A DNA stretch of 5,689 bases from Candidatus Staskawiczbacteria bacterium RIFOXYD1_FULL_32_13. GTDB lineage: Bacteria; Patescibacteriota; Minisyncoccia; Minisyncoccales; Staskawiczbacteraceae. Position 1 is the first letter of the stretch. Every line of letters begins with the position of its first letter. This document shows positions 1-4,658 of this stretch, one piece after another. Where the stretch lies: assembly GCA_001820485.1 (NCBI GenBank), contig MHPU01000035.1, positions 1 through 5,689 on the forward strand, in the 5' to 3' direction. The notes beneath the pieces were generated by a model. That model was given only the letters and a program-made list of their open reading frames with translations. It did not search any database and had not been told where the DNA came from. Made by a program: the position numbers and the translations under genes.

Positions 1-5
1 AAAAC

Positions 6-68
6 AAAATGGTACCTCTAAGATTGCAGGTTTACACAATTCTCCTGCCGTTTTGGGGGTACCATTTT
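6..68. terminator. long hairpin, possible bidirectional terminator
   Basis: An 11-bp perfect inverted repeat, AAAATGGTACC (6-16) with GGTACCATTTT (58-68), continues inward through T/G and A/T pairs (17-23 with 51-57) to a second helix GCAGG (26-30) with CCTGC (44-48). The A-tract on one side and T-tract on the other would let it terminate transcripts in either direction. It ends 10 bp before the first attC-like site. The likeliest role is the terminator of a preceding cassette gene that lies outside the window. A palindromic end of another repeat is also possible. Confidence 0.5.
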
Positions 69-78
69 AAGTTATAAG

Positions 79-179
79 GTATAACGTATCGGCATATCTG
101 ATGTTTGCCGTAGCGTAGCGGAGGCAAATATTGATGGAGGCTTTTGTAAAAAGCCGTAACCAGATATGTCGTGTTAGAT
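79..179 (+). repeat. attC-like recombination site 1
   Basis: The left box GTATAAC (79-85) is one base off RYYYAAC, and the right box GTTAGAT (173-179) fits GTTRRRY. Just inside lie complementary arms CGGCATATCTG (90-100) and CAGATATGTCG (161-171), one G-T pair from perfect. The left spacer (GTAT) is longer than the right (T), an asymmetry seen in canonical attC sites, which suggests R'' on the left and R' on the right. The interior folds into two further hairpins: ATGTTTGCC (101-109) with GGCAAATAT (123-131), and GGCTTTT (139-145) with AAAAGCC (149-155). This matches integron attC design, in which structure is conserved over sequence. No integrase is present, so the array may be an integrase-less cluster or the integrase lies outside. 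Orientation is tentative. Confidence 0.68.
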
Positions 180-208
180 GATGTAATTTATTAATTAAAA
201 AATATATG
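173..208 (+). repeat. cassette leader, left arm of 36-bp inverted repeat
   Basis: This 36-bp stretch runs from the attC right box to the ATG of the 40-aa ORF. It is matched at 32 of 36 positions by the reverse complement of 432-467, which runs from the left box of the next attC to the ATG of the 49-aa minus ORF. The shared core is TAATTTATTAATTAAAA. The AT-rich core between a recombination box and a start codon looks like a promoter/initiation module carried by cassettes. The following cassette has the same layout (GTTAGGCGATGTA, T-rich tract, ATATG at 613-617). Confidence 0.6.
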
Positions 209-328
209 CAAATCACATTAAATGGTGCGGATTTACTAAGTTTTATAAAAGAAGAAATTTTAACCAAAGAGGAAGTAAAAAAAATTATTCTTTCTCAGTA
301 TGGTTTGCTTGGTAAAAATTTAGAATAA
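206..328 (+). CDS. small cassette ORF, 40 aa, unknown
   Basis: The ORF starts with ATG 26 bp after the first attC right box and ends TAA at 326-328. The 40-aa product begins MQITLNGADL and is mostly alternating hydrophobic and Lys/Glu residues (for example KEEILTKEEVKKIIL), so it probably forms one or two amphipathic helices. There is no signal peptide, membrane segment or cysteine. No Shine-Dalgarno sequence is visible; the AT-rich leader is shared with the antiparallel ORF at 285-434, with which it overlaps by 44 bp. I do not recognise the family. Position (first ORF after an attC) supports it being the cassette gene, but at this length chance or a truncated remnant is possible. Confidence 0.4.
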   Translation: MQITLNGADLLSFIKEEILTKEEVKKIILSQYGLLGKNLE

Positions 329-434
329 CTTCTAAATCTTGCCTAATTTCTTCTGATAATTTTTTGTTGTTGCCGCTAACAGCATTACCGCCGTTAAAAT
401 AAGCAACAATGATTTCTTTCAGATTTGCATTCAT
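285..434 (-). CDS. small antiparallel cassette ORF, 49 aa, unknown
   Basis: Read leftward from ATG at 434-432 to TAA at 287-285, this encodes a 49-aa hydrophilic protein beginning MNANLKEIIVAYFNGGNAVS and ending with an amphipathic helix (for example SEEIRQDLEVILNFYQ). The start lies inside the right arm of the 36-bp inverted repeat, at the same distance from an attC box as the plus-strand ORF. Its 3' end overlaps that ORF tail to tail by 44 bp. The composition looks like a genuine small soluble protein. I do not recognise it. A toxin-antitoxin-like or antisense arrangement is conceivable in a cassette, but nothing in the sequence proves it. Confidence 0.42.
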   Translation of the reverse strand: MNANLKEIIVAYFNGGNAVSGNNKKLSEEIRQDLEVILNFYQANHTEKE

Positions 435-467
435 ATTTATTTTAATTAATAAATTATTTCATCTAAC
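432..467 (-). repeat. cassette leader, right arm of 36-bp inverted repeat
   Basis: Reverse complement of the leader at 173-208 with 32 of 36 identical positions and no gaps. It includes the left box of the second attC-like site (461-467) and the ATG of the 49-aa minus ORF (432-434). The match covers both the recombination box and the AT-rich core, so the cassette is bounded by equal, inward-facing initiation regions. Confidence 0.6.
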
Positions 468-586
468 GTATCGGCATATCTGATGTTTTACGGAATGTAA
501 TGTAGTAAAATATGGGTGAAGAAATTTTTGCGACATTAATTTATATGATAATGCAAAAATTTTGAACCAGATATGCCGTGTTAGGC
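461..586 (+). repeat. attC-like recombination site 2
   Basis: Left box ATCTAAC (461-467) fits RYYYAAC and right box GTTAGGC (580-586) fits GTTRRRY. The inner arms CGGCATATCTG (472-482) and CAGATATGCCG (568-578) are perfectly complementary and nearly identical to those of site 1. The longer left spacer GTAT and single-base right spacer are the same as in site 1. The variable interior again has two hairpins of different sequence: TTTTAC (486-491) with GTAAAA (505-510), and AAATTTTTGC (522-531) with GCAAAAATTT (553-562). Preserved folding with diverged sequence argues for selection on single-strand structure, as in integron recombination. Cleavage in G^TTRRRY at both sites would define a cassette of about 407 bp (174-580). 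Confidence 0.72.
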
Positions 587-599
587 GATGTATTTTATT

Positions 600-1106
600 T
601 TATTTTATTTTTATATGGTTAAAACATCTTGGATAGAACGTGCTTTGCTCATGGAAGCTACAGGATTGCAGATGTTCGGTTTGGTTGAAAAAATGAAACA
701 GAAAAAACAGAGAAACAATAATTTGAATGCAAACGATAGTGATGGAAAAAAATTCAATGTAGGTAAAGATGGGAGATGATTTAATTGCTTCGGACTGGAG
801 AGAAACAAATTGTTCTTCTATTTTATCTTTACTAATTGCTTTCCCAATTTTACGATAAAGATGCACTATAAGATAAAAATTATAGATAAGCGCACCACTT
901 GCAACAATAGAAAAAGCAATAAATATTGCGGAGATAGTAGTATCAATTTTTTCAAGAATAATCGCTGCTGAAAATAAAGCGATAAATAATCCATTTATAC
1001 TTAACAATGCAGTCCAATATGCAATATTTGTTTCTCTTCCCAGTATGACCACAGTTTTTAAGAGTACATTCGCATTTTCCTCCCGCTCGACGCCAAGCTT
1101 GGTCAA
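600..1106 (-). CDS. predicted three-helix membrane protein, chimeric N-terminus
   Basis: A 168-aa minus-strand ORF. Hydrophobic segments at about residues 30-50, 57-82 and 116-140 predict three membrane helices, with a Lys/Glu-rich loop at about 86-112. Family unknown; small multi-helix membrane proteins of unknown role are common integron-cassette cargo. The start is uncertain. The first candidate is TTG at 1106 with no ribosome site, and GTG near residue 19 is the next option; there is no ATG. The first 20 or so residues overlap, in another frame, an HNH-protein start, so the 5' end may be a recombination junction. The C-terminal tail after residue 145 is atypical and runs to the attC edge, antisense to the ORF at 615. 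A leftward promoter at 1302-1274 could drive it. Confidence 0.5.
   Translation of the reverse strand: MTKLGVEREENANVLLKTVVILGRETNIAYWTALLSINGLFIALFSAAIILEKIDTTISAIFIAFSIVASGALIYNFYLIVHLYRKIGKAISKDKIEEQFVSLQSEAIKSSPIFTYIEFFSITIVCIQIIVSLFFLFHFFNQTEHLQSCSFHEQSTFYPRCFNHIKIK
615..779 (+). CDS. doubtful small ORF after attC 2, 54 aa
   Basis: ATG at 615-617 lies 28 bp after the attC right box, after a GATGTA plus T-rich leader like those of the neighbouring cassette ORFs. The product begins MVKTSWIERALLMEATGLQM and turns into a Lys/Asn-rich tail. That tail is exactly antisense to the third membrane helix of the minus ORF, so it is probably a coding shadow. At best the first 25 or so residues are a remnant of a cassette gene whose body has been replaced. 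The open frame continues upstream to another ATG at 588, but that would place the start only two bases after the recombination box. Confidence 0.22.
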   Translation: MVKTSWIERALLMEATGLQMFGLVEKMKQKKQRNNNLNANDSDGKKFNVGKDGR

Positions 1107-1128
1107 TGGTTTCTTGTGAAAAAGCCAT
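952..1128 (-). pseudogene. N-terminal fragment of an HNH-type protein
   Basis: Reading leftward from ATG at 1128, the frame gives MAFSQETIDQAWRRAGGKCE followed by CTLKNCGHTGKRNK. This strongly resembles the N-terminus of a family of small HNH nuclease-like proteins (pattern AWxRAGGxCEC...HxGxCNK), recalled from the family and not searched. After about residue 35 the similarity stops and the frame ends with TGA at 952-954 without the HNH core. From about 1030 downward a different frame encodes the membrane protein. This looks like a gene broken by recombination or cassette fusion and not a point frameshift, since no HNH core appears in any frame afterwards. A chance resemblance is possible but unlikely given the ordered Trp, Arg, Gly-Gly, Cys-x-Cys and His positions. 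Confidence 0.5.
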
Positions 1129-1162
1129 AGTAAAAAATTAATGATTAAACTTTCCCAAAAAC

Positions 1163-1224
1163 TGAAAATGTGTTATCCTTTAATTGTTAGGGGTATTGTG
1201 CGGATAATCAACCGCACATTTTCA
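1163..1224 (-). promoter_or_regulatory. nested leader hairpin with leftward T-tract, possible attenuator
   Basis: TGAAAATGTG (1163-1172) pairs with CACATTTTCA (1215-1224), and TTATCC (1173-1178) continues the stem with GGATAA (1202-1207), leaving a 7-base bulge. An alternative hairpin, GTGCGG (1198-1203) with CCGCAC (1212-1217), shares bases with both stems, so the two folds exclude one another. Read leftward, the long stem is followed by GTTTTTGGG (1162-1154), as in an intrinsic terminator. A strong promoter starts leftward at about 1267. The layout of promoter, competing hairpin, terminator, then gene is that of an attenuator or riboswitch leader for the minus-strand gene near 1128. I do not recognise an aptamer. 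A rightward small RNA ending at 1251 is the alternative. Confidence 0.38.
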
Positions 1225-1251
1225 AGCGGGGTTCGACGAAGCCCCGCTTTT
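1224..1251 (+). terminator. GC-rich intrinsic terminator
   Basis: GCGGGG (1226-1231) pairs with CCCCGC (1242-1247), extended inside by TTCG with CGAA and one bulged G. It is flanked by AA on the left and TTTT on the right. Rightward it is a good Rho-independent terminator that would insulate the repressor gene from transcripts coming out of the cassette region. In the leftward direction it is the first hairpin of the leader described at 1163-1224 and lacks a T-tract. Confidence 0.65.
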
Positions 1252-1273
1252 GGTTATTGAGATTTCCAATATA

Positions 1274-1302
1274 ATTTTAGCAAAAGTACAAATTATTGTC
1301 AA
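1274..1302 (-). promoter_or_regulatory. leftward sigma-70 promoter
   Basis: On the minus strand, TTGACA (1302-1297) is followed by a 17-bp spacer and TAAAAT (1279-1274), preceded by the extended -10 motif TGC (1282-1280). The start site would be near 1267, giving a leader of about 140 nt before the ATG at 1128. The -35 box is half of an inverted repeat GTCAA(1298-1302)/TTGAC(1307-1311). It diverges from the repressor promoter, with only 23 bp between the two -35 boxes, so one bound repressor could affect both. Confidence 0.6.
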
Positions 1303-1322
1303 CCTTTTGACGCTTTACTAAA

Positions 1323-1342
1323 TACTTGACAAGTGTTAAGTA
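1323..1342. promoter_or_regulatory. operator-like dyad over the repressor promoter
   Basis: ACTTGACAAGTGTTAAGT (1324-1341) has 8-bp arms with a single mismatch around a central AG, and the flanking T/A extends the dyad to 20 bp. It covers the -35 box and the upstream spacer of the repressor gene's promoter, which is where an autoregulatory LexA-like dimer would bind. CTTTACT at 1313-1319 also mirrors AGTAAAAG at 1340-1346 and may be an extra half-site. Binding by the neighbouring repressor is an inference from position and symmetry. Confidence 0.55.
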
Positions 1343-1354
1343 AAAGAATATACT
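1326..1354 (+). promoter_or_regulatory. promoter of the LexA-like repressor gene
   Basis: Consensus TTGACA (1326-1331), 17-bp spacer, TATACT (1349-1354). The predicted start near 1361 gives a 20-nt leader to the ATG at 1381, so the promoter position rules out the upstream in-frame GTG at 1333 as the start. Confidence 0.72.
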
Positions 1355-1380
1355 ATAAATATAAAGCATCAAATACAACT

Positions 1381-2019
1381 ATGCATCAAATTCAACAAAA
1401 AATTTTAAATTTTGCCGACCACTTAAATCTAAAAAGAGACGGCCTAAGACAAATTGGCAGAATAGTAGGCGAACCCCACCCTTTTAAGATTTCTTATCAT
1501 TTGAAAAGATTAGAGGAAAATGGATTTATTAAAATTGATAAAAAAACTGGAATAATCAAACGCACAAAAAACACAGAGCCACAAAAGGGATTATTTTGGG
1601 CCATTCCTGTTTTAGGTGAGGCAAATTGTGGCGAAGCTAATATTTTTGCGGAGGAAAATTTGGAAGGCTACATAAAAGTATCAAAAAATATAATAAAAAT
1701 TGGAGATGGCCTACTTGCTGTTAAGGCGTCTGGAAATTCGATGAATAAAGCGAGCGTTAACGGTCAAAATATTGAAGACGGTGATTATGTTATTGTAGAC
1801 ACAAAAAAACACCCGCAATCAAATAACTATATACTCGCAATTATTGATAACTGCGCTAATATAAAAAAATTATTATTAAATTCAAAAAATAAAATAATTT
1901 CTTTAATGTCCGAATCAACAGAAAATCATCCGCCTATTTTTATTCATGAAACTGATAAATTTTTAATAAACGGAGTTGTAAAATATATTATCAAAAAACC
2001 TGCCGTGAACTGGTCATAG
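1381..2019 (+). CDS. LexA-like S24-family self-cleaving repressor
   Basis: A 212-aa transcriptional repressor. Residues 1-60 form a LexA-type winged helix (for example REG-like GLRQIGRIVG and FKISYHLKRLEENGFI). The C-terminal half is an S24 peptidase-like autoproteolysis and dimerisation domain: IPVLGEANCGEA gives the predicted scissile bond Cys83-Gly84, Ser120 sits in SGNSM, and Lys162 sits in ANIKKL. LexA usually cuts Ala-Gly; Cys-Gly is the UmuD form. There is an insertion of about four residues after Ser120 (NKASVNGQNIEDGD). In the family, RecA filaments formed on damaged DNA stimulate cleavage and lift repression. ATG 1381 is chosen because the frame upstream contains the promoter; no Shine-Dalgarno is seen. 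The dyad at 1323-1342 suggests autoregulation. The gene lies 78 bp before an R-M gene, so it may play the role of a controller protein. It is either the host LexA or, more likely, a defence-island regulator. Confidence 0.85.
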   Translation: MHQIQQKILNFADHLNLKRDGLRQIGRIVGEPHPFKISYHLKRLEENGFIKIDKKTGIIKRTKNTEPQKGLFWAIPVLGEANCGEANIFAEENLEGYIKVSKNIIKIGDGLLAVKASGNSMNKASVNGQNIEDGDYVIVDTKKHPQSNNYILAIIDNCANIKKLLLNSKNKIISLMSESTENHPPIFIHETDKFLINGVVKYIIKKPAVNWS

Positions 2020-2059
2020 ACTTTAAGTAAATAATGATAATGTCAAAATTCTATAAAAA

Positions 2060-2068
2060 TGTTATAAT
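2060..2068 (+). promoter_or_regulatory. extended -10 promoter of the R-M gene
   Basis: TGTTATAAT is a perfect extended -10 element. Only a poor -35 (TGTCAA at 2041-2046, 16-bp spacer) precedes it, typical of promoters that rely on the extended element. The start would be near 2075, giving a 23-nt A/T-rich leader without a Shine-Dalgarno. A half-site-like TTAAGTAA (2023-2030), matching the right arm of the repressor-gene dyad, lies 30 bp upstream, but no full dyad is visible. Confidence 0.6.
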
Positions 2069-2097
2069 AATAATATCTCAAATTTTAAATAACATAT

Positions 2098-4470
2098 ATG
2101 CCCAACGAGAAAAAAACTGAAAATTTATCTCGCAAACTTCTTACTAAAGTTGGTATTTTTGATAATACTAATTTTATTGTAGAAGAACAAAAAAGTGACA
2201 ACCCGATCATCCAAAAACTATTAAAAAACGCCAGTAAATCCGGTACGGGGCTTGGGAAACCAGAATTTATTATTCGTAAAAAAGATGACAATGACTTCTT
2301 AATAATAATTGAGTGTAAGGCTGATACCAAGTATCACGAATCAAAAAATCGAAATTTATATAGAGATTATGCGGTTGATGGTGCACTTTTATATGGAAGT
2401 TATTTATCAAAAGAGTTTAATGTTGTCGCTGTTGGTATTAGTGGAGAAAACAAGGAAGATGCTAAAATTAGTACCTTTTTGTACATAAAAAAATCTCCAA
2501 GATATGTCGATTTACTAGATGAAAATAATAAAAAAATTCAAAAAATATTGACTTGGGAAAGGTATATTGATCGTGCAAAATTTGACCCCGTATTAGCGAA
2601 ATCGCGACATTCAGATTTGATGCGATTTTCTCGCGAGCTTCATGACTATATGCGTGATTACGCTAAGGTTACTGAGGCTCAAAAACCATTACTAGTCAGC
2701 GGTGTTTTGCTTGCATTAATGGACAGAGGATTTGAGGTTGCATATAAAAAATATGAGGGGGAGGAATTAGCAGCTGAAACATTTAATTCAGTAAAGAAAA
2801 TTATAGAGAAAGCGGAATTAGGAGATACACACGAAACAAAGAAGAAAGCCGTTATTAATGCTTTTAGTTTTATTGCACATCATCCTGAATTACAAAAAAT
2901 TGATACGAAAAAAAATGAATCTCCGCTTTTGCATATTATTCGAGATTTACATATTCATGTAAACCCATTTACGAAAGATCACTATGATTTTGATATTATA
3001 GGTAATTTTTATGGCGAATTTATTAGATATACGGGCGGAGACGGTAAAGGTCTTGGGATTGTTCTTACACCAAAACATATAACCGATTTATTCGCCGAAC
3101 TAGCAAAACTCGACAAAAACTCTGTCGTTCTTGATATATGTGCAGGAACAGGAGGATTTCTAATTTCTGCAATGAAAAAGATGACAGAAAAAGTTTCAGC
3201 CGAAGAAAAAAAGAGAATTTTGTCGAATTCATTAATTGGAATTGAACAAGAACCCCAAATGTTTGCCTTAGCAGTTTCAAATATGATTTTACGCGGTGAT
3301 GGAAAAACAAATCTTTATCAAGGGTCATGTTTTGATGATGATCTTTTTAACAAAATAAAAGGCAAAGCAAACGCGGGTTTTATGAATCCGCCATATTCAC
3401 AAAAAGGAGACAACTTACATGAGTGGGATTTTATAATTAGAATGCTTGACGGATTAAGCAAAAATGCCACGGGCATAACCATTGTTCCTATGTCAGTTGC
3501 CATTGACACCAAGCACCCTCTTCGAGAAAAACTTTTAAGTGAGCACAGACTTGAAGCTGTTATGAGCATGCCCGATGATCTTTTTTATCCTGTCGGCACT
3601 GTTACTTGTATTATGGTCTTTACCGCACACACACCACATGACAGCGATAAACACCACGAGAGCTGGTTTGGATATTGGAAAAATGATGGTTTCAGAAAAG
3701 ATAAAAAGGAAGGTAGGATTGCTACTAATAAATGGATAGACATAAAAGAAAAATGGCTTGTAGCTTTTTCAAATAAAAAAGAACTTGCTGGTTTTAGTGT
3801 CCGCAAGAAAGTTACCAAAGATGACGAATGGTGTGCTGAGGCATATCTTGAAACAGAATTTTCAAACATTAATGAGTCTGAATTTATTCAAAATACTATA
3901 AAGGTAGCATCATTTTTATTTAAAAATGGGAAAAGCGAAATGGTAGAATTTTTATTAAAAAATAAAGATTCAAATAAAAAAAGACCACCGCTAAACACCC
4001 ACGATTGGAAATTGTTTAATTTGGGAAAATTGTTTAATTTTGAAAAGGGAGAAAGATTAACAAAATTAGACAGAGTAGAGGGAGATACTCCACTCATAAC
4101 TGCTGGAGAAAATAATAACGGCATAGCTGAGTACATCTCTTTAGAAGAGTTTAAAGACAAAAAAAATATATTTGAAAACAAAATAACCATAGATATGTTT
4201 TTTAATGTTTTTTATCATGATTATAAATATTTTAGTGACGATAACATACACACTCTCCTCCCGATAGATTTTGAACTTACTAAATACAACTCTTTATTTC
4301 TAGTAACTGTATTAAGCAAATTAAAATACAAATATGCCTATGGGAGGCAAGTAAGGCTCATGAGATTGCCTTTTGAAAAAATACGATTACCTTCAGATAA
4401 AAATGGAAACCCAGATTGGAAATTTATGGAAGATTACATAAAATCATTGTCTTTTACCTCAAACGTATAG
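2098..4470 (+). CDS. single-chain type IIG-like restriction-modification enzyme
   Basis: A 790-aa fusion of restriction, methylation and specificity functions. Residues 50-80 hold a PD-(D/E)xK-type nuclease core: GKPEFII (Glu56) and IIECKAD (Glu72, Lys74), resembling HsdR N-terminal nucleases. Residues 160-320 are a helical HsdM-like N-terminal region. The N6-adenine methylase follows, with SAM-binding motif I DICAGTGGF (346-354) and catalytic motif IV NPPY (430-433). Residues 630-790 form one HsdS-like target-recognition domain (WKLFNLGKLF...PLITAGENNNG), ending in the helix NPDWKFMEDYIKSL. It would cut unmodified DNA and methylate adenine at one recognition sequence. One recognition domain suggests an asymmetric site unless the protein dimerises. 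No frameshift is seen and all catalytic motifs are present, so it is probably active. ATG 2098 follows a good promoter. No separate specificity subunit lies nearby; the preceding LexA-like gene is the likely regulator. Confidence 0.9.
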   Translation: MPNEKKTENLSRKLLTKVGIFDNTNFIVEEQKSDNPIIQKLLKNASKSGTGLGKPEFIIRKKDDNDFLIIIECKADTKYHESKNRNLYRDYAVDGALLYGSYLSKEFNVVAVGISGENKEDAKISTFLYIKKSPRYVDLLDENNKKIQKILTWERYIDRAKFDPVLAKSRHSDLMRFSRELHDYMRDYAKVTEAQKPLLVSGVLLALMDRGFEVAYKKYEGEELAAETFNSVKKIIEKAELGDTHETKKKAVINAFSFIAHHPELQKIDTKKNESPLLHIIRDLHIHVNPFTKDHYDFDIIGNFYGEFIRYTGGDGKGLGIVLTPKHITDLFAELAKLDKNSVVLDICAGTGGFLISAMKKMTEKVSAEEKKRILSNSLIGIEQEPQMFALAVSNMILRGDGKTNLYQGSCFDDDLFNKIKGKANAGFMNPPYSQKGDNLHEWDFIIRMLDGLSKNATGITIVPMSVAIDTKHPLREKLLSEHRLEAVMSMPDDLFYPVGTVTCIMVFTAHTPHDSDKHHESWFGYWKNDGFRKDKKEGRIATNKWIDIKEKWLVAFSNKKELAGFSVRKKVTKDDEWCAEAYLETEFSNINESEFIQNTIKVASFLFKNGKSEMVEFLLKNKDSNKKRPPLNTHDWKLFNLGKLFNFEKGERLTKLDRVEGDTPLITAGENNNGIAEYISLEEFKDKKNIFENKITIDMFFNVFYHDYKYFSDDNIHTLLPIDFELTKYNSLFLVTVLSKLKYKYAYGRQVRLMRLPFEKIRLPSDKNGNPDWKFMEDYIKSLSFTSNV

Positions 4471-4488
4471 CTTCAAAATAAATAAGGA

Positions 4489-4539
4489 GTTTTGAATTTT
4501 GGGCATTCACCCCTAACCCCTCTGCCCAAAATCCAAAAC
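4489..4539. repeat. long inverted repeat after the R-M gene
   Basis: GTTTTGAATTTTGGGC (4489-4504) pairs with GCCCAAAATCCAAAAC (4524-4539), 15 of 16 positions, around a C-rich loop (ATTCACCCCTAACCCCTCT). It starts 18 bp after the stop codon and could end the R-M transcript, though it has no T-tract after it. The regular arms and C-rich loop also suit a dispersed intergenic repeat. Copies elsewhere in the genome would decide between these. Confidence 0.5.
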
Positions 4540-4571
4540 GGAAAAAGAAATTTGAAAATTTTTTAAAACAA

Positions 4572-4589
4572 TTCCGACTGCTGTCGGAA
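4572..4589. terminator. short 7-bp hairpin
   Basis: TTCCGAC (4572-4578) pairs perfectly with GTCGGAA (4583-4589) around TGCT. It is followed by A-rich DNA rightward and by ATTGTTTT leftward, so as an intrinsic terminator it suits the leftward direction better, although no leftward gene lies to its right. It may be a decayed terminator or an RNA processing hairpin. Confidence 0.35.
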
Positions 4590-4621
4590 AAAAGAAAAGG
4601 AATACATCAGCTAACTGGATG

Positions 4622-4654
4622 ATATGCAAAATTACGCATATTAATTGTTATAAA
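4622..4654 (+). promoter_or_regulatory. promoter with upstream dyad for the 96-aa gene
   Basis: TGTTATAAA (4646-4654) is an extended -10 element with no clear -35 box. It would start transcription almost at the ATG (4659), implying a leaderless or near-leaderless mRNA. Upstream, ATATGC (4622-4627) and GCATAT (4636-4641) form a dyad with an 8-bp spacer over the position of the missing -35, as expected for an activator or repressor site. Confidence 0.42.
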
Positions 4655-4658
4655 ATTT

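Noticed and set aside
67..267. 66-aa minus-strand open frame across the first attC-like site
   Set aside because: It is simply the open reverse reading of the structured palindrome and leader; it is not protein-like and overlaps the recombination boxes.
79..586. Transposon terminal inverted repeats or CRISPR repeats
   Set aside because: Each unit is itself a complete palindrome with GTTRRRY ends and different internal hairpins; there is no transposase, target duplication or regular repeat-spacer series.
611..808. 65-aa minus-strand open frame inside the membrane-protein gene
   Set aside because: A shadow in another frame of the hydrophobic C-terminal region, with no start signal.
1198..1251. 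tRNA or tmRNA end suggested by GGTTCGA in a stem-loop
   Set aside because: No acceptor stem, D-arm or anticodon arm can be formed around it; the hairpin with T-tract is a terminator.
1333..1380. Upstream GTG start extending the repressor by 16 residues
   Set aside because: The stretch contains the -10 box and half of the operator dyad; translation cannot start before the transcript does.
4009..4044. 18-bp imperfect tandem repeat (KLFNLG/KLFNFE) at the start of the recognition domain
   Set aside because: The domain's usual W-x3-5-LG...G spacing fits without removing a unit, so this is more likely normal sequence of low complexity than a recent duplication.
2085..4190. Several 80-100 aa minus-strand open frames within the R-M gene
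   Set aside because: Antisense shadows of a continuous, motif-complete 790-aa gene; their Ser/Leu/Phe-rich content is what antisense of Lys/Glu-rich coding gives.
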